64,000 nt of DNA from Bufo bufo (taxonomy: Eukaryota > Chordata > Amphibia > Anura > Bufonidae). The stretch covers positions 667,114-731,113 of the forward strand of contig NC_053397.1 of assembly GCF_905171765.1 (NCBI RefSeq), written 5' to 3'. How positions within the stretch are numbered: the stretch's first letter is position 1; every line of letters begins with the position of its first letter. The position numbers and the translations under genes were made by a program. Shown one piece after another: positions 1 to 11,375 of this stretch. The notes beneath the pieces are model-generated. The model was not told where the DNA came from, searched no databases, and saw only the letters and a program-made list of their open reading frames with translations.

Positions 1-1545
1 ATCTATGTTCCTGCTGTGACCTCAGCCTGAGGTGTCTATCCCACAGATTCACTGCTTTTACAGTAAAGAAGCCTTGTATAAACGCATCTATGTTCCTGCT
101 GTGACCTCAGCCTGAGGTGTCTATCCCACAGATTCACTGCTTTTACAGTAAAGAAGCCTTGTATAAACGCATCTATGTTCCTGCTGTGACCTCAGCCTGA
201 GGTGTCTATCCCACAGATTCACTGCTTTTACAGTAAAGAAGCCTTGTATAAATGCATCTATGTTCCTGCTGTGACCTCAGCCTGAGGTGTCTATCCCACA
301 GATTCACTGCTTTTACAGTAAAGAAGCCTTGTATAAACCCGTTCCCTGTTGCTCCTTTGACCACGTCCTGAGGTGTCTATCCCACAGATTCACTGCTTTT
401 ACAGTAAAGAAGCCTTGTATAAACGCATCTATGTTCCTGCTGTGACCTCAGCCTGAGGTGTCTATCCCACAGATTCACTGCTTTTACAGTAAAGAAGCCT
501 TGTATAAACCCGCTCCCTCTTCCCAATGTGACCTCAGCCTGAGGTGTCTATCCCACAGAATCACAGCTCTTACAGTAAAGAAGCCTTGTATAAACCCGTT
601 CCCTGTTGCTCCTTTGACCACGTCCTGAGGTGTCTATCCCACAGATTCACTGCTTTTACAGTAAAGAAGCCTTGTATAAACGCATCTATGTTCCTGCTGT
701 GACCTCAGCCTGAGGTGTCTATCCCACAGATTCACTGCTTTTACAGTAAAGAAGCCTTGTATAAACGCATCTATGTTCCTGCTGTGACCTCAGCCTGAGG
801 TGTCTATCCCACAGATTCACTGCTTTTACAGTAAAGAAGCCTTGTATAAACGCATCTATGTTCCTGCTGTGACCTCAGCCTGAGGTGTCTATCCCACAGA
901 TTCACTGCTTTTACAGTAAAGAAGCCTTGTATAAACCCCCCCCTCTTCCCAATGTGACCTCAGCCTGAGGTGTTCTATCCCACAGAATCACAGCTCTTAC
1001 AGTAAAGAAGCCTTGTATAAACCTGTTCCCTGTTGCTCCTTTGACCACGTCCTGAGGTGTCTATCCCACAGATTCACTGCTTTTACAGTAAAGAAGCCTT
1101 GTATAAAACCTGTCCTGTTCATGCTGTGACCTTGTCCTAAGGTGTCTATTCTAGATTGATAGCCGTTCCCTTTTCCTAATGTGACCACGTCCTGAGGTGT
1201 CTATTTCACAGATTCACAGCTCTTACGGTAAAGAAGCCTTGTATAAACCTGTCCCTGTTCATGCTGTGACCACGTCCTGAGGTGTCTATTTCACAGATTC
1301 ACAGCTCTTACAGTAAAGAATCCAAGTATAAACCTGTCCCTGTACCTGCTGTGACCGTGTCCTGTCCTAAGGTGTCTATTCTAGATTCACAGCTCTTACA
1401 GTAAAGAATCCAAGTATAAACCTGTCCCTGTACCTGCTGTGACCACGTCCTGAGGTGTCTATTTCACAGATTCACAGCTCTTACAGTAAAGAAGCCTTGT
1501 ATAAACCTGTCCCTGTTCCTACTGTGACCACGTCCTGAGGTGCCT
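1..1545 (-). repeat. 85-bp tandem array derived from a LINE 3' end
   Basis: About 18 head-to-tail units with an 85-bp period in the first kilobase; the first units begin at 1, 86 and 171. Units become more divergent to the right. Read on the minus strand, each unit encodes GFFTVKAVNLW followed by DRHLRTW, which matches the C-terminal FTxRxVxxWN motif of CR1-like LINE reverse transcriptases (compare YYFTERVVDAWNSLP in the LINE at 18.6 kb). Because 85 is not a multiple of three, the frame changes every unit, so the array is not a gene. The array is continuous on its right with LINE-like coding sequence (1546-1821), which suggests it expanded from the LINE's own 3' end. It runs off the left edge of the window. 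Confidence 0.85.
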
Positions 1546-1821
1546 GGAACAGCTTTACTCCATATTTGTGGCCCATTTATATATTTCTATAGGTTAATCA
1601 TGTCCCCCCTTAGACGTCTCTTCTGAAGACTAAATCAATGTAATTCCTATTGTCTCTCCTCATAACTCAGACCCTCCGGACCCCTCATCAGTTGAGTCGC
1701 TCTACCCTGTTCTCTCTCCAGCTCCAGGGCGTCCTTTCTATGGACTGGTGCCCAGAACGGAGCCGCATGTTCCAGGTGAGGCCGCACCAATGCTTTGTAA
1801 AGCGTCCGCCTTTGAACAACA
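1546..1821 (-). pseudogene. CR1/L2-like LINE reverse-transcriptase C-terminal fragment
   Basis: Minus-strand translation gives the pattern of the LINE reverse-transcriptase tail: LEREQGRATQLMRG, then a YEER-like stretch, then RRLRGDMINL and KYING. This parallels LERVQRRATKLVHG ... YQERLKD ... RRDRGDMIKTFKYIKG in the LINE at 18.6-19.2 kb. The fragment has in-frame stops and is only about 90 codons long. It leads directly into the 85-bp array, which supplies the next conserved motif. On the other side it is cut by the poly(T) that marks the 3' end of the L1/Tx1 LINE. Confidence 0.75.
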
Positions 1822-4800
1822 TTTTTTTTTCAGGAGTTTTTTCTTGTAAAAATCTTTTTTATTGAGTTTTTTCATTTAAAAGCATCACAATTATAACATG
1901 GAAAAAGGAAAAAAAATATTTTCCCCAACAGTAAGTATATAATGTGCAAAAAGAAGTTATTCATACATTTTCTGCATTATTGATGAAAGTCATATATATA
2001 GCATGGGTTCTAGCTCAAAATGTACGTTTTATTAACATTGTGTAATCATAATAACTATGCTGAAAGTAGCAACATCATTGTTTAGATATACGGTATCAAA
2101 TATTATAACAGTAATTAAATCTGTAGTTTGGCTTTATTAAAAGTGTGATTTTTATTAACATAGTGTATTAGATAACAACGTTTCACAGGATAGTAGTATT
2201 TCTCAGATCCTCTATATCTTACTCTTAGTTATGTATGAAACATATTTTTAATATTGCCATTATAGTTAGTACTGAGAAGTTGGTGAATTGTGATTGTAAT
2301 AGAGTAACAGTAAAATAACAGATAACCGTGCAGGTTTGTCCCTTGAACCCTCAAAGCTGAGAACGATAGAAGGTGCTGTCCATCCATTTATCCCCTCTAT
2401 AGTGGAAGGAAGGGTTTTTAATCTGGACTCGGGCAATTACCCTTTCAAATGAGCAGGTGTTTGTTAACAATTCGCCAGACTTCTTGTATGTGGGGAGTAT
2501 CTTTGGATTTCCAGTGTCTGGTTATTACCAATTTGGTAGCCATAACTATGTGTGCTGTAATTGATCTATGATCCTCTGGGAAATCGTTTAAATCCTATAG
2601 GAGTAGTGCAAGTTGTGGGGGTAACTTAATTTGGTATCCTAGGATGGATCTTAGCAGTGTTTTTGTAGCATCCCAGAGAGGTTTTATTGCTACGCAATCC
2701 CAAAGGGTGTGTATTAGGGTGCCCTTTTTCCCACATTGTCTCCAGCAACTGTCTGTAGTGTTTGGGAAGATTAAGTGCAGTTTACTCGCTGTGTAGTACC
2801 ATCTAAGGTAGGTTTTGATCAGGGCTTCTCTGTGTGTAGTACTACTGAAGTATTTGTAAGTATTCCTAAATGCAGTGTGCCAATCTTGTAAATCTATTGT
2901 CAGCTGTCGGTCTTCCCTCCATTTCTCCATGTATTTATTTGTAGACAAGTTTTGTGGTTCTGCTAGTTCCTTATAGAATATTGTAATTCCTCTAGATTTT
3001 TTAAACAGGTTAGAGGTCGGGGTCATGCATGGTCATTTCTACTGTTCAGAAATCTTGTGTTTGGTTATAAATTCTCTTATGTTTAAAAACTTATAGAAAT
3101 CATCTGTTCCCAGATTGAACTTAGTTTTGAAATCTGTAAAAGAGGTGAGTATGCCCCCTCAAAAAAATCTTGGAGGGAGTTGATACCCAAGTCTTTCCAT
3201 TCTGTCAAGGAACATTAGCGACCTGAACCTGTAGGAATTCCAGTGTGGAATCAGACGGGGGGGCGTCTTCCCCTTTCTCTGTTTGAGGAACCATTTCCAT
3301 TAATTGGGGGAGAAGGAGGAGAGAACCCCCAGATATGTGCCAGTAGTCTAGTTCTCCTTGAAGTTAGACCACATCAATTCTTTTCTATTTGGACCCATAA
3401 TTTATTGGGGTTATCAGACCACCAGTGTGAAAGTTGGTCTAATATTGCAGAGAAGTGATAGTTTTGTAAATGTGAGGCTCCCAGGCCTCCTTTTTTGTGA
3501 TGTCCCCGTGATAATTTTAAATGCAATTCTGTTTTTTGTCACTCCAGATAAATTACTTCAGTCTTGTCTTCACAGATGTGATTTAGGATTTTGGTATTTC
3601 AATTGGTAGTGATCTGAAGAGGTACAGTACATTTTATATGCAGCTATTCTGCCTAGCCAAGAAATCATATTTTTGGAGGACTCAGCTATGTCTTTTGCAA
3701 TTTCAGTGGCTATTTTGGGTAAGTTTGAAGGGGGAAAAAGGGCATCCTTGGCGGGTGCCATTTGAGATGTCAACGTTTTCCGATAAGGAGCTGTTGACAT
3801 ACACATTTGCTGAGGGATTGCTATACAATGCTTCAATGCCTGAATGAATGTCGCCCACTATACCAAATTCATCCAATACTTTAAAAGCATATCTCCAATT
3901 GATGCGGTCAAATGCTTTTTCTGCATCAATTGTTAGAAAGATGGATGGGGTTTTTGTTCTTTCACAGTTTTGAAGCAATGAGATGATTCTTCTGGTATTA
4001 TCTGGCCTTGTCTGCCTTTTAAAAAGCCTACTTGGTCCTTCCCTATCAGGTCTGGTAGTATGTTCTGGAATCTGCTGGCTATTATTTTGGCATATATCTT
4101 AACGTCTACATCTTTGCCAGGCTTAGGGATGGTTACAATCATTGCTCTTAACATGTCTTAGGGGAAGCTACCTGTGGTAAATGCTTGGTTATATATTTTG
4201 TGGAGGTATGGGAGTAGTATTTGGGAGAATTTTTTATAATATTCAGGAGTGAACCCATCAGGGCCAGGGGATTTTTGGTTAAGGGATGAACATATAGCTT
4301 TGGTTATCTCAATTGGGGAAATTGGAAGATTTAATTCTTTGAGGTGTTCTTTTTAAATTTTTGGTAAATGGAGGTTTTTTAAGAATTCTGAGATTTCTGA
4401 TTCATTCGGGAGTGTTGTCAAATCAGAGGCCAGGTTATATAGCTTTTCATATTAATCTTTGAATGTATTTGCAATATCTCTCGGCTTTTAATCTTCTAGC
4501 AAGTACTGCTCCTGACTTATTGTCTTGAGAATAGTAGTTAATTTTAGTTTTCCTCAAGGATTTTTCATAATTATGTAGAAGTAGGTTGTACATCTGGAAT
4601 CTTGCTTTTTTGTAATTCTCCTGTTGTGTGGTAAGATGGGCTTGGTTTATTTTGGGATTCTAGGTGTTTAATTTTAATCGTTTGTCTTTTTCTCTCAGTT
4701 TTTTTTTTTATATAAGAGCCTAATGACATGAACGAGCCTCTTATATTAGCCTTATGGCCACTCCAGACAGTGAAAGGATTCCATATCCGGGGTGTCCGTT

Positions 4801-5285
4801 TATTTCAAATATTCCTTCAGATCTTTCTCAATTGACTCTGTTAGTTTGTTGTTAGCTAAAATATATGGGTTCACTCTCCATATGTAGTCATTAACCTGAT
4901 GTTGGGGATATTGACAGTGTAAGGTTGATTGGAGCATGGTCTGACCATATAATGCTTCCAATTTTTGTTTCTGATATTGAATCTATTAGTGGCCTCTCTA
5001 TTAGGAACAAATCTATACGTGAGTTGAGTTGTGTCTATTTGAGAGATGTGTGTAATCGTAGAGGACCGTTTTGTTCCACTAGCTTTTGGAAGGCCGAGTC
5101 TCTGTATCTACCACTATGTGTGGTGTCTAAGGTGGAGTTTAGGACTGCGTTAAAGTCTCCTCCTAACGTGAGATGACCTTTTTTCATTGTGTTCATTTTC
5201 TCGATTGTTTTTCTCAGAAATTTGGTTTGGCCTGAGTCTGGAGCATATACAAGAATTCTGTACTAAATTATTTCTTAGTGCATCT
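1822..5285 (-). mobile_element. L1/Tx1-type LINE, 5'-truncated, minus strand
   Basis: A T-run at about 1823-1830 is the minus-strand poly(A) tail. It is followed by an AT-rich 3' untranslated region to about 2.59 kb and then decayed ORF2 sequence. The element inserted into the CR1-like LINE fragment at 1.8 kb. ORF2 starts inside the endonuclease domain, so the element is 5'-truncated near 5.28 kb, as is usual for LINE copies. No ORF1 is visible. The right boundary is approximate. Confidence 0.85.
2595..5270 (-). pseudogene. L1/Tx1 LINE ORF2 (endonuclease-reverse transcriptase) pseudogene
   Basis: Minus-strand fragments of ORF2 occur in the correct order. The endonuclease end shows LTLGGDFNAVLNSTLDT near 5115-5175 and SIIWSDHAPINLTLS near 4940. 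The reverse transcriptase shows PGPDGFTPEYYKKF near 4.25 kb, [20 protein letters not shown] near 4.1 kb, [14 protein letters not shown] and NGTRQGCPFSP at 3.75-3.95 kb. The C-terminus shows a CCHC-like knuckle, CWRQCGKKGTLIHTLWDC, near 2.73 kb. The catalytic reverse-transcriptase DD motif is not clear in any frame. Several stops and frameshifts separate the blocks, so it is not functional. The intact protein would nick target DNA and reverse-transcribe the element's RNA. Assignment to the L1 superfamily rests on the knuckle and the GxRQGCPxSP signature. Confidence 0.85.
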
Positions 5286-5757
5286 TTGTAGCCGTCAGGG
5301 CTTCCGAGGGATCTGCCAACATTAGGGGACGCTCCCCGAATAATCGACTTCCATGATCAATCTGTATTCATTGAGCGCCCTCCAGTGGTGGTCACAGGTG
5401 GACAGAATGCTTTGGTGTAACTCTATGGCTTGTGTGAAGTGAAATGGGACATGGAGCTCTAAATCAGAGAAACAGAATGGCACCCCTACAAAGGCACATT
5501 ATAAAATTAGCATAAATATGGAAACTAAAATGACACAATGTAAAAAATGGGGATTATCGTCAAACCTTTAATTGTTTGCTTTTTGTGGGTAATTTTTATA
5601 TGAATAAAAGCTGGCCTTAGTTACCCTAACCCTACCCATCTAATAGAGTGTTCCTCAACGCCAGTCCTCAGGGCCCACCTCTCGGGAAGGATTTGAGAAG
5701 ATCCCACAAGATGAATACCTGAGGTCAGTCCTGATGCACTGACACTAATGATATCAC
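5286..5757. other. Unassigned, probably repeat-derived
   Basis: No coding pattern was found. The stretch from about 5645 to 5740 (beginning GTGTTCCTCAACGCCAGTCC) resembles a dispersed vertebrate repeat that I recognise only from memory, so I do not name its family. Confidence 0.3.
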
Positions 5758-7927
5758 TTGCTCACTACTAAGGAAATCTGTCTCTGTGCCCCCTCCATAG
5801 TAATAAAGCCCTCTGTGCCCCTCCATAGTAATAAAGCCCTCTGTGCCCCCCTCCATAGTAATAAAGTCCTCTGTGCCCCTCCCATAGTAATAAAGCCCCT
5901 CTGTGCCCCCTCCATAGTAATAAAGTCCTCTGTGCCCCCTCCATAGTAATAAAGTCCTCTGTGCCCCTTCCATAGTAATAAAGCCTCTGTGCCCCCTCCA
6001 TAGTAATAAAGTCCTCTGTGCCCCCTCCATAGTAATACAGTCCTCTGTGCCCCTCCATAGTAATAAAGCCCTCTGTGCCCCCTCCATAGTAATAAAGTCC
6101 TCTGTTGCCCCCTCCATAGGCAATGTAATAAAGTCCTCTGTGCCCCCTCCATAGTAATAAAGTCCTCTGTGCCCCCCTCCATAGTAATAAAGTCTGCTGT
6201 GCCCCTTCCATAGTAATAAAGCCCTCTGTGACCCTTCCATAGTAATAATGCCCTCTGTGCCCCCTCCATAGTAATAAAGCCCTCTGTGCCCCTCCATAGT
6301 AATAAAGCCCTCTGTGCCCCTTCCATAGTAATAAAGTCCTCTGTGCCCCCTCCATAGTAATAAAGTCCTCTGTGCCCCTTCCATAGTAATAAAGTCCTCT
6401 GTGCCCCCTCCATAGAAATAAAAGCCCTCTGTGCCCCCCTCCATAGTAATAAAGTCCTCTGTGCCCCTTCCATAGTAATAAAGTCCTCTGTGCCCCCTCC
6501 ATAGTAATAAAGCCCTCTGTGCCCCCCTCCATAGTAAATAAAGTCCTCCTGTGCCCCTTCCATAGTAATAAAGTCCTTTGTGCCCCCTCCATAGTAATAA
6601 AGCCCTCTGTGCCCCCTCCATAGTAATAAAGTCCTCTGTGCCCCTTCCATAGTAATAAAGTCCTCTGTTCCCCCTCCATAGTAATAAAGCCCTCTGTGCC
6701 CCTTCCATAGTAATAAAGTCCTCTGTTCCCACCTCCATAGTAATAAAGCCCTCTGTGCCCCCTCCATAGTAATAAAGTCCTCTGTGCCCCTTCCATAGTA
6801 ATAAAGTCCTCTGTGCCCCTTCCATAGTAATAAAGTCCTCTGTGCCCCTTCCATAGTAATAAAGTCCTCTGTTCCCCCTTCCATAGTAATAAAGCCCTCT
6901 GTGCCCCCTCCATAGTAATAAAGCCCTCTGTGCCCCCTCCATAGGCATTGTAATAAAGTTCCTCTGTTCCCCCTCCATAGTAATAAAGTCCTCTGTGCCC
7001 CCCTCCATAGTAATAAAGTCCTATGTGCCCCCTCCATAGTAATAAAGTCCTCTGTGCCCCTTCACATAGTAATAAAGTCCTCTGTGCCCCTCCATAGTAA
7101 TAAAGCCCTCTGTGCCCCCTCCATAGTAATAAAGTCCTCTGTGCCCCTTCCATAGTAATAAAGTCCTCTGTGCCCCCTCCATAGTAATAAAGTCCTCTGT
7201 GCCCCCTCCATAGTAATAAAGTCCTCTGTGCCCCTTCCATAGTAATAAAGTCCTCTGTGCCCCCTTCCATAGTAATAAAGTCCTCTGTTTTCCTCTCCAT
7301 AGTAATAAAGTCCTCTGTGCCCCCTCCATAGTAATAAAGTCCTCTATTTCCCTCTCCGCAAGTAATAATGCCCTCTGTTCCCCTCCATAGTTAATAAAGC
7401 CCCTCTGTGCCCCTATCCATAGTAATAAAGTCCTCTGTGCCCCCTCCATAGTAATAATGCCCTCTGTGCCCCCTTCATAGTAATAATGCCCTCTGTGCCC
7501 CCTCCATAGTTATAAAGCCCTCTGTTCCCCCTCCATAGTAATAAAGTCCTCTGTGCCCCCTCCATAGTAGTAATGCCCTCTGTGCCCTCTCCATAGTTAT
7601 AAAGCCCTCTTCATAGTAATAAAGTCCTCTGTTTCCCTCTCCATAGTAATAAAGTCTGCTGTGCCCCCTCCATAGTAATAAAGTCCTCTGTTCCCCCTCT
7701 ATAGTAATAAAGTCCTCTGTTCCCCCCTCCATAGTAATAAAGCCCTCTGTGCCCCCTCCATAGTAATAAAGTCCTCTGTTCCCCCTCCATAGTAGTAATG
7801 CCCTCTGTGCCCCTCCATAGTAGTAATGCCCTCTGTGCCCCCTCCATAGTAGTAATGCCCTCTGTTCCCCCCTCCATAGTAATAAAGTCCTCTGTTCCCC
7901 CTCCATAGTAATAAAGCGCAGTAACAC
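5758..7927. repeat. 29-bp minisatellite (CTCCATAGTAATAAAGTCCTC core)
   Basis: Roughly 75 head-to-tail units with a 29-bp period over 2.2 kb. The variable positions are mainly GTGCC/GTTCC and CCCTCC/CCTTCC, with scattered one-base indels. Three units make 87 bp (29 codons) and the minus-strand unit lacks stop codons in all three frames. This explains several long minus-strand open frames here (up to 510 codons), which are artefacts. Read on the minus strand, the core TTACTATGGAGGGGGCACA resembles the core of the ~30-bp array at 10.7-11.3 kb. Confidence 0.97.
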
Positions 7928-8309
7928 AGTAACTACTCACCTTGTCCCGTTCCTGAAGCTCACACCTCTCTTCCCTGCAGGCACAGATCGCTCTGCAGCA
8001 CTGTGTGGGCAGAGCTTATGCAGATTTCTGGGCTGCAGGCTCCGCCCACACAGGCCGGCAGCACGATCTGTATCTGCAGGCTGAATGGTGAAGCGGGGAG
8101 AAATCTTCCTTGTTCACCATTCTGTGTGCCGCCTGAAGGAGGGGAGCAGCGCTGGAGGCTGAGCGAGGAGTGACAGGACCGCAGCTCCCAGTGCTCCAGC
8201 AATGAACGCTTCCATCTGTATTGATGGAAGCGTTCATTGCTTCTGGCACCCTCCTGAGAGCCAGCACCCGGGGCGGACCGCCCCAATGCCTCCCCTTAGT
8301 ACGCCACTG
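7928..8309 (-). mobile_element. Terminal segment of a possible hAT-like element next to the 29-bp array
   Basis: The segment ends at 8300-8309 with TACGCCACTG. Read on the minus strand this is CAGTGGCGTA, a terminus like those of hAT-type transposons and identical to the left terminus of the insert at 10,339. It is GC-rich, non-coding, about 380 bp long, and leads straight into the 29-bp minisatellite. The same order (CAGTGGCGTA, ~390 bp, minisatellite) is seen at 10.34-10.73 kb. No transposase is present. The opposite terminus was not identified, so the family call is tentative. Confidence 0.45.
8198..8241. repeat. Perfect 19-bp inverted repeat (stem-loop)
   Basis: Arms at 8198-8216 and 8223-8241 are perfectly complementary (AGCAATGAACGCTTCCATC and its reverse complement) with a 6-base loop, TGTATT. 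It lies inside the terminus-like segment next to the 29-bp array. Confidence 0.95.
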
Positions 8310-8927
8310 GTTCCTGTATCTGCCCTTCTTGGGGTTACTGGAGGCACTACAGGGAGAGGGATGACAGTAACTGGCTGTGATTGTTAAGAGGGGTGATATC
8401 ATGAAGAAAAGTCCCCCCCCCTTTGGTTTTATTTTGAGCCTGTATAGGGTGAGCACTATTACTTCAAGGTTCCTGGCTATTTGTTGGACTACTAAATACT
8501 CACCTGATCCTGTTCCCTGACGATCCTTTGCCTGCTCCTCCTGTACTGCGCATCCCTCCTGGTATTGTGACCTTGGCTCCCACCTGACTACTCTTTGCGG
8601 ACTCCTCTGGTACTTCTCTACTCTCCTGGTATTTGACCCCGGCTTCTCCTGACCACTCTTTGCTTAACCCTTTGTACTGCGTATCTCTCTTGGTTCTGAC
8701 CCGGTCCGTTCACGTTCCGTATTTTGTCTTGTCTGTCTTCCCTGCACATATCCTCGTCCAGTTGTCCCCTGTCATCAGGACTCGTGAGGCAAGTAGGCAA
8801 GGCCAGGGGAGAGGGTGGAGCGCAGTGGTCACTATCCTTCCCCCTGTGTGTGTGTCGACGTGACCGTTACACCTTCCAGGACAAAGGAAACATTTTAGTT
8901 CATTTTTGTGCTGCCATGTTTTCGGGA
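8310..8927. other. Unassigned, repeat-like
   Basis: No gene found. The stretch 8490-8880 contains loosely repeated blocks such as CTCCTGGTAT, TGACCCCGGCTT and TGACCACTCTTTGCTTAAC, typical of dispersed amphibian repeats, possibly an LTR fragment. A C-run of 10 lies near 8413. I cannot place the family from the sequence alone. Confidence 0.3.
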
Positions 8928-10140
8928 TTAAAGGGGTTCTCCGGAAATTAAGAAAATGAAAATACTTTAATATTACTTTATTATAAATATATTCCCAAAT
9001 ACATTTCATTAGTTATAATGGTGTGTTTTATCTGGGGAGAAATCATTAGGAGAAATAAAATGGCCTCCGTTCTATTAGTCCACACAGTACCTGACCTAAT
9101 CACACAGCAGGACAGGTTACTTCAAAACACTGAGCCAAAGAGCTGCCTCATCCCCTTCTCTGCTCTGCTTGTCAGGATTATGATCCTGAATACAGCTGAT
9201 AAGATCTTCAGATGATTCTCTGTATGAATGGAGTTTATGAGGAGACATGAAGTACAGAGAGGACAGACTGTGCTAATGTGGGGCTGTGGTAATGGAGACT
9301 GCAAACAAGAGCTGCTGCCCATTACCCCCACCTCCTCTCTGTCCTTCATGTCTCCTCATGAACTCCATTCCTACACAGAGGATGGACAGGACACACTGTA
9401 GTATTGGAGACTGCAGAAAAGAGCTGCTGCCCATTACCCCCACCTCCTCTCTGTCCTTCACATCTCCTCATGAGCTCCATTTCTACAGAGAGGATGGACT
9501 GTGGTAATGGAGACTGCATACAAGTGCTGCTACTCATTACCCCCACCTCCTCTATGTACTTCATGTCTACTCATGAACTCAATCCCTACAGAGAGGACGG
9601 ACAGGGTGGACTGTGGTAATGGAGACTCCATACAAGAGCTACTGCCCATTACCCCAACTAATATCTGTCCTTCATGTCTCCTCATGAGTCTCCATCCCTA
9701 CAGAGAGGACGAACAGGGCGGGCTATGGTAATGGAGACTGCATACAAGAGCTGCTTCTCATTACCCCCCACCTCCTCTCTGTCCTTCATGTCTCCTCAAG
9801 AGCTCCATCCCTACAGAGAGGACGAACTGTGGTAATAGAGACTGCATACAAGAGCTGCTGCTCATTACCCCCACCTCCATTCCCACAGAGATTCAGCTGA
9901 AGATCTTATCAGCTGTATTCAGGATCATAATCCCTGAGAAGTAGAGCAGAGAGGAGGATGAGGCAGCTCTTTAGCTCAGTGCTCTGAAGTAACCCCGCCC
10001 TGCTGTGTGATTAGGACAGGTTCTGTGTGTACTAATAGGACGGCGGGCCATTTTACTTCTCCAGATGATTGCTCCCCAGACAAAACACGCCATTTATAAC
10101 TAATGAAAGACATTTGGGAATATATTTATAATAAAGTATT
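8928..10140. mobile_element. TTAA-type foldback element with internal tandem repeats
   Basis: The left end is TTAAAGGGGTTCTCCGGAAA at 8928. Long inverted repeats follow: the left arm (about 8980-9210) matches the reverse complement of 9885-10,140, for example CTTTATTATAAATATATTCC on the left against GGAATATATTTATAATAAAG on the right. The right terminus is lost where DIRS-like sequence begins at 10,141. Between the arms is a tandem repeat (9230-9884). The TTAA at the left end suggests a piggyBac- or Kolobok-like origin. There is no transposase. A solo terminus of the same kind lies at 24.96-25.02 kb. Confidence 0.65.
9230..9884. repeat. Tandem repeat, 103-112-bp units
   Basis: About six units, each carrying GGAGACTGCA, GAGCTGCTGC, CATTACCCCCACCTCCTCTC, CTTCATGTCTCCTCATGA and CTACAGAGAGGA in the same order. 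Unit starts at 9294, 9406, 9509, 9621, 9733 and about 9837 give spacings of 112, 103, 112, 112 and about 104 bp. The open frames on both strands here are by-products of the repeat. Confidence 0.9.
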
Positions 10141-10338
10141 CCCTTACGTCCTAACCAGCAGCACAAGTGGGGAGTTCTCCCCTGTGAAACTGGTAGGACA
10201 GGTGGAATTTTTATTGATCAAAATTACTACCAAGATAATTAAAACAATTAACCCCACCCCCTATAAATGGACGCCTGCCCTTCAACCAGTGTTTTTTTTT
10301 AATCTGTCCTGTGGACTTAGGACAGGTTCAGGCGCTGC

Positions 10339-11375
10339 CAGTGGCGTAGCTATAGGGGTCGCAGCGGTCGCACTTGCGACGCGCACTCAACACAGACACC
10401 CGGCAGTTCTTGTCACTGCCGGCCGGGCTGTATCCAGAGTGAAGCAGGGCTCCAGCGCTCCCCCTGCTGGCCGCACATCGCGCTGCTGGCTGTGGGAGGA
10501 GCGCTGAAAGACTGGGAATGAGTGTGGGAGCACGTCATCAAGGACTCTGGTAAGCATGTGTTTTTGGGGTTTTTCCCCCTAAAGCTGCAGACTGGGGGAG
10601 GGGAAGGAAGGCACTGATGATGATGCCCCCTGTGCAGTGTGTGGTTCCCTCCCTGGTACTGATGATGATGGTGCCCCCTGTGCAGTGTGTGACTCCCTTA
10701 CTGGCACTGATGAGGATGGTGGTCATCTCTAATCTGGCATAACTACTGTGAGGGGGCACATATCTGGGCATCGTTACTATGAAAGGACACATATCTGGTA
10801 TAACTACTGTCAGGGGGCACATATCTGGGATATCTTCAGTGAGGGGGCACATATCTGGCTACAACTACTGTGAGGGGGCACATATCTGGGCATCGTTACT
10901 ATTGAGGGACACATATCTGGTATAACTACTGTGAGGGGCACATATCTGGGCATAACTACTGTGAGGGGCACATATCTGGGCATAACTACTGTGAGGGGGC
11001 ACATATCTGGGCATAACTACTGTGAGGGGGCACATATCTTGGCAAAGCTACTATGAAGGGACACATATTTGGTATAACTACTGTGAGGGGGCACATATCT
11101 GGGCATAACTACTGGGAGGGGACACAAAAAGTGGGCATAACTACTGTGACAGGAACAAAGGTGGGCATAACTGCTGTGAGGGGCCACAAGAAGGACATAC
11201 CTTTTGTGAAGGGGCCACAAGGTGGGCATTAGTACTGTGAGTGGCCACAAGGTGGCCATTAGTACTGTGTAGCAGGCATTTAGGGGAAATGTCCTAGATT
11301 ACCCTGCTATACATTGGCATGGCTCAGTCTTACAGGCCAGCACAGCGCCCCCTGCTGGTGATTTCACAGGGGCAG
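10339..11375 (+). mobile_element. Possible hAT-like insert with minisatellite (copy 1)
   Basis: It begins with CAGTGGCGTAGCTATAGGGG inside the DIRS leader. A GC-rich non-coding segment of about 390 bp follows, then a ~30-bp minisatellite (10,730-11,275), then about 100 bp ending near CACAGCGCCCCCTGCTGG. No transposase is present. The right boundary and the target-site duplication are not resolved. The matching copy is at 14,243 to about 15,275. Confidence 0.45.
10730..11275 (+). repeat. ~30-bp minisatellite, copy 1
   Basis: About 17 units of the form GGCATAACTACTGTGAGGGG-GCACATATCT, with degenerate units at the right end where ATATCTGGG is replaced by CACAAGGTGG. The long minus-strand open frames reading CPLTVVMPRYVP are translations of the repeat and not a gene. 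Confidence 0.93.

Noticed and set aside
5725..7300. Minus-strand open frames of up to 510 codons (GLYYYGGGTEDFITMEG pattern)
   Set aside because: They are translations of the 29-bp minisatellite, which has no stop in any of the three minus frames; three overlapping frames are open at once.
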